Assembly: GCA_003013855.2 (NCBI GenBank)
Contig: PVNU02001548.1
Coordinates: 4,278,001 to 4,342,000, forward strand
Origin: Liriodendron chinense
Taxonomy: Eukaryota; Streptophyta; Magnoliopsida; Magnoliales; Magnoliaceae
Direction of reading: 5' to 3'
DNA: 64,000 nt
A program made the position numbers and the translations under genes. The notes below the pieces were generated by a model that saw nothing but the letters and a program-made list of their open reading frames with translations, did no database searches and was not told the DNA's origin. Of the stretch, positions 55,584 to 64,000 are shown piece by piece; the first letter of the stretch is position 1; each line of letters opens with the position of its first letter.

Positions 55584-57261
55584 CATTCATCATTGGCCCA
55601 GGCCTAGTCTGTCCTAGGCACCATGCCAAACCTTGGGCCAAATTTAGGGGCCCAAGCCCTTGTACTACAGGGTCAAGCCATCCCACCGATCGTCGCTCCT
55701 AAACGTCTATTTAGCTCTTATTTGGATGGATGACAAATCTTTAAATAAGAGACAGTGCCATATAAATGCCAATATTGGTTGAATTTCAAAAATACACTCG
55801 CTTTTAAACTCTTTCTTAAAATGGGTCAAAGGTTTTCAAATAGGTTAAAAAGATCATTGATTTTGACTTTGCCTAATTGGATGTCACCTCATTCCGTTTA
55901 TTATATTAATAAAGGACAAGTATACCCTCCTTTGCTACTTGTGCAAAGGTAGCGGATTCCACTCCAAAGGTGCACTATGTTGTGGGCCCCACAATGATTC
56001 ATTTGTTTGATCCACACCATCCATCCTTTGTGGATCATGATTTAAGGTCATGAGCCTAAAACTAAAATGATCTAAATCTCAAGAAAGCCCCACAAGAGTT
56101 AACAGTGACAATTAAATCCCACATAAAAAAAACACTAGTGCCTATTGTAATTCTTTTTTTTGCCATCCAACTTCATCATTAGGTAATGTGGACCTAAAGA
56201 AGGGGCCATTGTGATTTTTTTTTTTCATCTAATGTGATTGGCCCCTAAGAAGTTATCAAGGGAAAGTGTTCAATCCCTCACGTTTCGTATGGTGTGGTCC
56301 ACTTGAGATTTGGATTTACCTCATATTAGGCCCCTGTCCCCCAAAATGACCTCAAGAAATGGATGAACGGTATGGATGTACCACATACACGAATGGTATG
56401 GACGTACCACATACATCATGATGGGGCTGCAGCTTTCAGAAGCCAAAAGGGAAGGTGACGCTTTGATTTTCTTAGATAAAGGCTTACACGGAAGGTAGGT
56501 GGGCACTGAAGTTACCTACGATAACCTACTTATTCCTCAAGCAACTTATCTTGATTTCTACTTACCAAACTGAAGTGATTAATTAAGCTTAAGTAAAAAA
56601 GTTACAATAATTAATCTTAAACTAAACTTACTTATCTCAAATAAATTACTTATCTACTACTATAAGTAGAAAAAGCAACTCATTTGGTGGTATACAAAGG
56701 GTCTCAAAGGGTCTGGCTGTGGGTCTCATTACTGTCAGAGAACATCTCTAAACGGGGACTAAATAATCCATACCAACCAATTAATTAATGGCTTTTAAAT
56801 GGACGGGTAAGAGTAAAGTAATAAGTGGTCCAAACTCTAAGAAAAAATCAGATGATTAATATTATTTTTGGCCCTATTTTTAGGCTACTTGGTCCATCCA
56901 CCAGTAGGTGATTGATTTAGACAATCCTGACCGCTCCTCAAATATGGAATGATTCCAGTTGAAGATTCTTTCCAAATCAGTAACCTTGTTCGAGTAAGAA
57001 GCCTTTTTTTTTCTATTTCTTTTTATGGATGTGATTTGGACAATGTAGGCCGCTTCTCTAAATGTAGAAGGGTTTCAGTTGAAGATTCTCTCCAAATTGG
57101 TACAGTGGATTAAATGGACAGATGTGAATAGGTTGGACAATGACAGGGGACCATGACACGTGTCCCCACAGCATTGTCTCCCTGACATAAAAAGAAGGAA
57201 AACGACTCGCATGAATTTCATACGGATGGACGCGGAATGCATGCAGAGTTAGCTTGCTGAG
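55584..57261. other. Intergenic with a diverged palindromic MITE
   Basis: 55975-56440 is a full-length but eroded MITE ('gtgggccccacaatgattc' / 'acatacatcatgatggggc'), with a short duplication 'acgaatggtatgga.gtaccacatac' at its right end. 56500-56700 has repeated 'acttatct' phrases. No gene. Confidence 0.5.
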
Positions 57262-57705
57262 TAAACTCTGTGAGGTCCCACCCTGATATTTTTTTTTTTA
57301 TCCATACCGTCCATCTTTTTTTTCTTATTATTTTAGTGGAATAAAAAAAAATTGAAGTATATTGAAAGGTGAATTGAAACACACCATAGGAAACATTGGG
57401 AATTGAGCATCTAAAGTTAAAAACATCATGGGGCCACAGAAGTTTTGGATCAAGGTGATGTTTGTTTTTTAGATTTATCTATGTCTGTGTGAATTTATGA
57501 ACAGGTTGGATGACAAATAAACATCACTTTAGGCCCTAGGAAGGTTTCAAGGGTGGATGTCATTATCCCCCACTTTTCCTGTCGTGTGGTCCACTTGAGA
57601 TTTGGATATGATTCAATTTTGGTATCATGCCTTAACATAATCTGAAAAAACAGATTGACGGTGTGGATCAGGCATACATCACGTGTGGCCCCACAGATTT
57701 TACAA
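57262..57705. mobile_element. Palindromic MITE
   Basis: The left arm 'actctgtgaggtcccaccctg' and the right arm 'catacatcacgtgtggcccc' enclose a complete mirrored core. No matching flanking duplication was found. Confidence 0.65.
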
Positions 57706-58171
57706 TATGCGTCACATTGGGATAGGGGGCGTTACTTTCACCTACGGAACGAGTTCAGATAAAATCTACCCGTCGATCAGGTGTGCCACCCTGTATTTGG
57801 GTTCATCTTCGTGTGTATTTGCCATCCAATCCACTCATACGGACGCCCCACATCAGGACTAATGAAGTCCCAAAAAATCATTATAATTCAATTACTCATG
57901 TGGGCCATAACAGGTAAATTATAAGTTCCAGGCATGGTTTTAAACCGTTCCTTATTGTATGGCCCACCGAAATCTTTTTCTTTATTGAAGTTTAGGTTTC
58001 ATGGCGGAAATTTGACGTGTCACCTGATGGACAATCTGATGCATGTTTGGCCTAAGCAGTGATCGGTGAGACCAGGTCATGCTACCGAAGATAAATCCTG
58101 ATGGACGGAGTGGATTATTAACGGAGCCCGGTCGAGACGGTCAGTACCCAATCAGGCGTAGTGTCAGATGC
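57706..58171. other. No gene recognised
   Basis: Unique-looking with short MITE-like words. No open frame of note. Confidence 0.4.
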
Positions 58172-58180
58172 TGTTGAGGC

Positions 58181-58717
58181 GGGAGAGGATTAGGTGAGAC
58201 CAGGTGAGACCCCGGATACACCGAGGTGGGTGGGACCCCTAAAAGTGGGGCTCACAGTGACGTATGTGCCTTAAATCCACACTGTCCAACTATTTTGAAA
58301 GCTCAGTTTAAGTTATGATCCCAAAAATGAAGCTGAATCAAATCTTAGGTGGGCCACAGCAAAGGAAACAGTCATGATTGAATCCCCATCATTAAAAGCT
58401 TCATGAATTCCACCGGAATATTTATTTGTCATCCAACCCGTTGATAGTGGTCACAAACACCTAGATGAAGAGACCACACAAATATCATCTTGATCCAAAA
58501 CTTTTGTGAGCCCATAAGAAAACTTTAATAGTCAATCACCACGGTTTCTTGTACTATGGTCTATCTAAGATTTGGAAATGCATTTTTTTGATAATGCCCT
58601 AAAATGAGCTTTCAATCAGGATGGACAGTGTGAATGTAGTCACATACATCACAGTAGCCCCACAATAAGAGGTCCCACCAACTCTGTCCGATCCGGGGTC
58701 TCACCTAATCCACTCTC
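58181..58717. mobile_element. Palindromic MITE, subfamily A, with 9-bp target duplication
   Basis: 537 bp from GGGAGAGGATTAGGTGAGAC to 'tctcacctaatccactctc'. It is flanked by TGTTGAGGC (58172-58180) and TGTAGAGGC (58718-58726), eight of nine identical. Confidence 0.9.
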
Positions 58718-58726
58718 TGTAGAGGC

Positions 58727-59331
58727 AGAGGCCAATTGCCACAGCGCGTCCCTCCCATAATATTAAGTCGGGATCCTCTGTTGGCTGGTCACACCTCAGG
58801 GCAACCTAGGTCATATGACATCAGGCAGTGTGATTTGGACCAATGAAAATGCTGTAAATTCCGGCTTGGAAGCCAATAGAGAATCCAGGACTCAATATTA
58901 TCATATCTGGGCTACTGCTATGCATGTTTTTTTTATCCACGTGGTCTTTCAGTTTGGCCCGCGCATGGTCCGAATAAGTGGACCACACCTCAGTACATAG
59001 GCGGGACAATGACATGCACAGTTGAAACCTGTTCATGGCTCACCGTGATGTTTATTTGCCATCAACCTGTTGTTAAAGTTACATGGACTTGGGTTAAGGG
59101 AAAACCCAAGTATCAGCTTCATCTATAACTTTAGCAGCTCCAAGAGGCTCTAATGGTAGGCATTCAATCTCCAATGTTTATTGTGGTGTGGCCCACCTGA
59201 CCTTTATATCTGCTCTTTTTTTTTTTTTTAAGGGCATGTGCCATAAAATGAACTGGAAAATAGATGATTCGGCGGGGATGAAAACCGTACATCGTGGTGG
59301 ACCCACAGAGCTTGGCCACACTTATTGTGAG
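58727..59331. repeat. Eroded palindromic MITE
   Basis: From about 58985 the right two thirds of a core are visible ('gtttatttgccatcaacctg', 'gtggtgtggcccacctgacc', 'catcgtggtggacccac'). The left part is replaced. Confidence 0.5.
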
Positions 59332-59340
59332 GACGCTGTC

Positions 59341-59834
59341 GGGCGCGGATTAGGTACTTCCCCGCCTATGAGGGCCACCATGATGTATGGATCTTATCCA
59401 CACCGTCCATTCATTTTTTTTTTTAATGTCATTTTAGGTCATGAGCCGAAAAATGGGGTAGATCCAAGCTCAAGTGGACCATGAAATTGAGAATAAACTC
59501 TGACCGTTGAAAACCTCTTGGGTGCCACATGAAGCTTTGGATCAAGCTGACATTTGTGTTTTTCCTTCATCCATGTATCTGTAATCTTATGAACAGGTTG
59601 TATGGAAAATCAACATCACGGTAAGCCTTAGGAAGGTTTCAACGGTAGGCATCATGAGCACCACTGCTTCCTGTGGTGTAGCCCACTTGAACCTTGGATA
59701 TGCCCCATGTTCTTGATCATGACCTAAAATGACATGAAAAAATGAATGGACAGTGTGGATAAGATCAAAACATTACGGTGGCCCTCAGACACTTAGCCTG
59801 TCCCGAGCTCCGGACTACCTAATCCGCGGCGCCC
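59341..59834. mobile_element. Palindromic MITE, subfamily B, with 9-bp target duplication
   Basis: 494 bp from GGGCGCGGATTAGGTAC to 'ctacctaatccgcggcgccc'. Flanks are GACGCTGTC (59332-59340) and GTCGCTGTC (59835-59843), eight of nine identical. Confidence 0.88.
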
Positions 59835-59889
59835 GTCGCTGTCTGCAATCCGCGTCCTTTGGAGTCTCTGGTAAGCCACCAACCGCAGG

Positions 59890-60386
59890 GGCGCGGATTT
59901 CCTGCGATAGCTTGCGCAGGAAGTTCCTGTGCTTGGAACCACGGTGGGGCCTACAGTGATGTTTTCTGATAAATTCACCCCGTTCATCCGTTTTGGGATC
60001 TCATTTTAGGACATGAAAACAAAAATGAACCGGATCCAAGACTCAAGTGAGCCGAAAACGTGAGGATTAAACAACCACAGTTGAAATATTTGTGGAGCCA
60101 CAGGAGTTTAGAATCAGTATAATATTTGTGTTTCCAGTTCATCACAGTATTAGTGACGTTATGAACGGTATGGATGTCATATAAACATCACTGTAGACCC
60201 CAGGGAGGTTTCAACGGTAGTAATTTACCTAAACACCTTTTCCATTAGTTCGGCCCACTTGAGTCTTTGATCCAGTTCATTTTTGTTTTCATTCCTAAAA
60301 TGAGCTCCCAAAACGGATGGACAGGGTGGATTTATCAAAAAAACATAACTGTAGGCCCCACCTTAGTTCCCAGCGCAGGAACTTCC
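59890..60386. mobile_element. Palindromic MITE, subfamily D, upstream of HISN1
   Basis: The left side 'ggcgcggatttcctgcg' and 'gcgcaggaagttcctg' is mirrored by 'cagcgcaggaacttcc' at the right. 'ggtggggcctacagtgatg' is mirrored by 'cataactgtaggccccacc'. It ends about 20 bp before a TATA-like box and 200 bp before the HISN1 start codon. Confidence 0.8.
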
Positions 60387-60407
60387 GTATGTATGCAGTT
60401 TGACGAC

Positions 60408-60414
60408 TTATAAA
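60408..60414 (+). promoter_or_regulatory. TATA-like box for HISN1
   Basis: 'ttataaa' lies about 175 bp before the chosen ATG, a sensible place for a plant core promoter with a 5' leader of about 140 bp. No other evidence. Confidence 0.4.
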
Positions 60415-60587
60415 GCACGTTTTAAAAATAGTACGGAAAGTTTTAAAAGTATGCGATTCGCGCGCATTGACATAATGCAATGGCATTGCATTCTAATCAG
60501 ACATGTGAACTGCTGCATAGCGGCGAACTGCAGTTGCATTGCATCTGTCCCTCCCTCTCATACATCTCCCAAACTGCCCCCAGCACC

Positions 60588-60985
60588 ATGGCCTATTTAC
60601 AAGCACTTGCACAAAACTACGCTTTCTCCCCTCCTTCCTTCTCCAGATCTTTCTCATCTTCTCGCATTTCCCCCAAACCAGCTGCAATCTCTTGCTGCTC
60701 TTCCGCAACTCCTCTCACTCTCTTAACTGAAAACATTGAGAGAAGCGAGTCTGATAGAAGCACGGTCCGTCTCGGCTTACCCAGCAAAGGTAGACTCGGC
60801 AACGGAACTCTCGAACTCCTCACGGTAGTTTTTCAGTCTCTCGAATTCTTCTCTCCTTCATATGCTGCTTCTTTCATCGATTTCAATTTCTTGAATTTTC
60901 CTCTTTTTTTTTTTCTGTTGTATAGAATTGCCAGTTGTCCGTCAGGCAGCTGAACCCAGAACAGTACGTTGCGGACATTCCAGAG
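60588..60985 (+). CDS. HISN1: ATP-phosphoribosyltransferase, plastid (first two exons)
   Basis: This enzyme joins ATP and PRPP to give phosphoribosyl-ATP, the first and feedback-controlled step of histidine synthesis in plastids. Exon 1 (60588-60824, 79 codons) has a Ser-rich, acid-poor transit-type N-terminus (PPSFSRSFSSSRISPKPAA), then VRLGLPSKGRLGNGTLELL, the family's N-terminal strand and PRPP-side loop. A 101-bp phase-0 GT-AG intron with a T-run follows (60825-60925). Exon 2 (60926-60985, 20 codons) reads NCQLSVRQLNPEQYVADIPE, again ending at a phase-0 GT. The chosen ATG has a good context (caccATGG). An in-frame ATG 36 codons upstream would add a non-transit-like extension. Later exons are not seen before the window ends. 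Confidence 0.85.
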
Positions 60986-61396
60986 GTTTGAGCTTTCCTT
61001 CTCTTCTATCTGTTTCTTTGTTTTCGGTTTTCAAATGATAGGCTGCGTTTGGATGTACATCTGATATCGATCACAATAATCTGATTTTCAAATCTGCATT
61101 GTTAGAGCGAACAAGCTATCCAAATGGTTATTAGATTTGTTTTGAGTATGACTTGAAACCAAAAGAATTGAAATAATGAGGAGAGACAATTAGAGTAGGA
61201 AATGGGAAATCTATTGCTTTATGGGAATAATAGGGTGCTGGATGTTATGCCACAGGTGTGTTGCTGGGGACTTATCAGAACCGTCCAAATAGTGGGGCAG
61301 ACTGTAGATTGGTCGGATCCCCAATATCAGATTGATTAGACAATTTTGATCACTGCTTGATGAACGTTTGTTTTTTTAATTTGGACTGTTTACTAT

Positions 61397-61910
61397 GGGA
61401 GAGGATTAGCTGTTACCTGGGTGGGGCCCACCTTGATGTATTTTTTGTATATCCACGCCGTCCATCTGTTTTTCCATATCATTTTAGAACGTGATCCCAA
61501 ACCTTAAGAAGATCCGAATCTCAGGTGAACCATACTACTAGAAACAGTGATGAATGACCATTAAAAACCTTTTGTGGGTCACAAAATTTTTGGATCAAGT
61601 TGATTTTTGTATTTTCACTTCATCCAGGTCTTCTTGAGATTATCAACGTCTTAGATGGTAAATAAACATTACAAAAACCCTACGATGAGCCCTTTGGAAT
61701 TTTTAATGGTAAGGCACTCAATCAACACTGTTTCCTGTGGTGTGGTTCATCTGATATTTGGAGCTCCTTAATTTTTAGGACTGCATCCTAAAATCGACTG
61801 TAGAAACTGATGGAAGGCATAGATATACAACACATCATCAAGATGGGCCCCATCGTAATTAAGGATATACACCCACTAAACTGTTACCCGGTAACACCTA
61901 ATCCGCTCCC
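61397..61910. mobile_element. Palindromic MITE with perfect 9-bp target duplication
   Basis: 514 bp from GGGAGAGGATTAGCTGTTAC to 'gtaacacctaatccgctccc'. It is flanked by identical GTTTACTAT (61388-61396 and 61911-61919). It is the full-length relative of the truncated copy at 39232-39600. Confidence 0.93.
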
Positions 61911-62389
61911 GTTTACTATGGTTAAAAGACTTGCTGACTTGACCGGACTTGTTCGGCCCTGAGTTGAGTCGTGAATTGCCTGAAGTCGGCCTGAATCTGG
62001 CCCTGGTACTGAGTAAAATCCCTATGTATCCCAAGTCACTGGTCCGAGACACATCAGACTCGTCCAAGTTGGGAGCTGATTAGGTGCACCCCAACACGTA
62101 CGTTGAAGCCCTGACTAGGGCCCACCTGAGTCAAATTACAGGTGGACCATAGCACATGAAATAGTGGTGATTGACCATTAAAAGCTGATTTTGTGGGTCA
62201 GAAAAGTTTTGTATCAAACTGATTTTTTTTTCCCTTGTCATCTAGCTATGTGTGACCTTATCAACAGGTTGGATGAAAAATGGGGGGCATTAATTGTGCG
62301 TTGTCCTATGGTTTTTTATTCATGTCCTGAAATGAGTTGTAAAACAGATAAACAGGGCCACACCCAATCTACTCCTGGTTGTGAGACTT

Positions 62390-63052
62390 GGACGGAAATG
62401 GTTTAGGTGCGCCTGGCCTCAACCAAGACCTTCTGCCCCTTATCATGGGGCCCACCTTGATGCATGTGTTTTATGTACACATTGTTTATGCGTTTTCACA
62501 TATAATTTTAGAGTATGATCCCCAAAATGGAGAAGAAACAAATCTCAGGTGGACCATGCTATAGGAAACAGTGATGATTGAATGCCCCACCATTAGAAAC
62601 TGCCCAGGACTCACGGTAATGTCTATTTTCCATCCAACCTGTTGATAAGATCATAAGATCTTTGGACAAAGGGAAAAAAAGTAAATATCAACTTGATCCA
62701 AAACTTTTGTAACCGACGGGAAGTTTTTAGTTGATAATGTCAAAAGATCTTGGACCAAAGGAAAAAAGTAAATATGAACTTGATCCCAAACTTTTGTAGC
62801 CTATGAGAAGTTTTTAGTAGTCAATAATAACTGTTTTTGTACCATAGTTCACCTAAGATTTGTATCTATTTTATTTTTGGGCTCAATTATCAAAATAATT
62901 TGAAAAATCAGATGGAAGGCATAAATACAGAATACATACATCAAGGTGGACCCATGGTAGCCACCCAGTCTTGGGTGTGAGTGTGTTAAAAAAAAAAAAG
63001 GGTGGACCCACGCCGTCTTGGGTGAGTCCTAGCTGCACCTAATCCGCTTCCC
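62390..63052. mobile_element. Palindromic MITE with internal tandem duplication
   Basis: Left tip region 'ggtttaggtgcgcctggcc'; right 'agctgcacctaatccgcttccc'. 'cttatcatggggcccacc' opens the core. About 90 bp is duplicated internally (about 62640-62729 and 62730-62820: 'agatct..gga.caaaggga.aaa', 'aacttttgtagcc'). No flanking duplication found. Confidence 0.65.
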
Positions 63053-63552
63053 TTACAACCGCGGGAGAACCTGCTTTGGTTTTTACCGTTCATTGTACGT
63101 CCACCAATGGTAGGTACACCAAAAAAGGTTCCGACTTTCAGTGCATTTTTTGAGTTGTAACCCATCAATGGTAGGTCCCATCATTACATGTAATTTTTGA
63201 AAACAAGGGTTGTGAGAGACTCTTCGTCTTTTCTCAAGTGCTGTCTGTGATTTCGGTTGTGACTAAAAATATTCTACTTTTAAACTATTCCTGCACGACT
63301 GCCTGCTTTTTTCACCGTAAACTATATATCGTGAGTTTCAATACAGTTTGGCTAGAATATTTTGGTACTGACGAAGAATATCCTTTTGCCGTCAACGCCC
63401 AAATCTTCGTAACGTCCATGCGACCCCATGGCTAGGGCGGCTACCTCCAGGCTGTTTCTGACAAATTTACCCGGTCTATCAATTTGGCAAAATCATTTTA
63501 GGTGGTGGCCCAAAAATGAAGCCAAGCCGGTTGTGTCCTACCCCACCGGTCT

Positions 63553-63830
63553 CTAGCTATGAATGGGCAGATCTGTGTGGGGCCCGTGATGTATCTGTTT
63601 ATCCACGTGATTTAAGGTGTGAGCTAAAAAATGAGGTAAATCTAACGCTCAAGTAGACCACACCAAATAGTAAGCTTAGGTTGCATTAAATTCAAAAGTT
63701 ACATGGGGTGTGGCATTTTTAGGCTCATACTTTAAAATGATACGAGAAAATGGATAGATGGTGTAGATAAACAGATACGTCATGGTGGGCCTCACACAGA
63801 TGTGCCATTGGTTGCTAGAGATGGGCAGGG
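63553..63830. mobile_element. Short palindromic MITE, internally deleted
   Basis: 'tctctagctatgaatgggca' and 'agatctgtgtggggccc' are mirrored by 'gggcctcacacagatgtgcc' and 'ttgctagagatgggca'. Only about 280 bp long, lacking most of the core. Confidence 0.6.
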
Positions 63831-64000
63831 CTAGGACAGAATCCACTTCCAAAATGAGGTGGGGGAGGGAAATGGCTACCTTTGAAACCTTCCTCGGGCC
63901 ATTTGTGATGTTCATAGTTGAGAACACGAAAAGTATAAGCTTGATTGGAAACTTTGGTTGCTTGTACGAGTGTGTCAACAGTGGGCATTAAAGGTCTACT

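Larger units (their letters stand above)
60986..64000 (+). other. Presumed HISN1 intron 2, filled with MITEs
   Basis: Begins with a splice donor (gtttga). I find no sequence for the expected next exon up to 64000. Contents: the MITE at 61397-61910, degenerate sequence at 61920-62090, MITE pieces at 62090-62390, the MITE at 62390-63052, a D-type fragment near 63440-63530, and a short MITE at about 63553-63830. If the gene is intact this intron exceeds 3 kb. Otherwise it is truncated here. Confidence 0.55.

Noticed and set aside
60480..60587. Upstream in-frame ATG as the HISN1 start
   Set aside because: It would put a Cys/His-rich, non-transit-like stretch before the Ser-rich transit peptide. 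The ATG at 60588 has the better context and fits plastid targeting.

Overview
This window looks like nuclear DNA of a flowering plant. The signs are an intron-split nuclear gene with plastid-type targeting, A-type CYP89-like P450 genes, Ty1/copia and Ty3/gypsy remnants, and dense non-autonomous DNA transposons. The very abundant fold-back repeat, whose core reads like 'gatgtatgtgttttatcc', and the relic-rich intergenic space remind me of woody magnoliids. That assignment is from memory and is not proven here.

Only two loci look like functional host genes. (1) 12810-14333 (+) is an intact, intronless 507-codon CYP89A-like cytochrome P450. A second copy at 44505-46028 (+) is collinear over all 507 codons but has one in-frame TAG at codon 180. 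Homology between the two loci runs into both flanks, so this is a segmental duplication. (2) 60588 onward (+) holds the first two exons of a plastid ATP-phosphoribosyltransferase (histidine biosynthesis, HISN1). The rest of the gene would lie beyond the right edge, past a repeat-filled intron longer than 3 kb. Exon fragments of an XRN-type 5'-3' exoribonuclease (38.17-38.44 kb, -) and a non-LTR reverse-transcriptase relic (about 35.9-36.3 kb, -) are decayed.

Everything else is mostly mobile DNA. A near-complete but broken Ty1/copia (Tnt1/Tork-like) element lies at 17016-22225 (-), with a 5-bp target duplication. Ty3/gypsy-type pieces lie at 5.1-5.7, 9.4-10.1 and 43.4-44.2 kb. A CACTA-type element (49090-52031) carries a nested solo LTR (49855-50368, TSD CCAAA) and an exon-like stretch. 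Three hAT-type elements (8656-9163, 52505-54461, 54822-55575) show 8-bp target duplications. A 1.19-kb near-perfect fold-back with Harbinger-type tips and TTA duplications lies at 42061-43250.

The dominant repeat is a palindromic MITE-like family of about 360-540 bp. It has a shared core, several different terminal sequences and 9-bp target duplications (Mutator-like). It occurs dozens of times, including directly beside both P450 copies and on both sides of HISN1.

Layout: 0-12 kb repeats, including one copy of a larger duplicated block; 12.8-14.3 kb P450; 15.3-27.9 kb a second copy of that block, interrupted by the copia element; 28-32.2 kb tandem repeats; 32.6-39.2 kb relics; 39.2-44.4 kb MITEs, a T-rich tract and the fold-back; 44.5-46 kb P450 pseudogene; 46.5-58.7 kb nested CACTA and hAT elements; 59-64 kb MITEs around HISN1. 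No tRNA, rRNA or CRISPR was found. All comparisons were made by eye.
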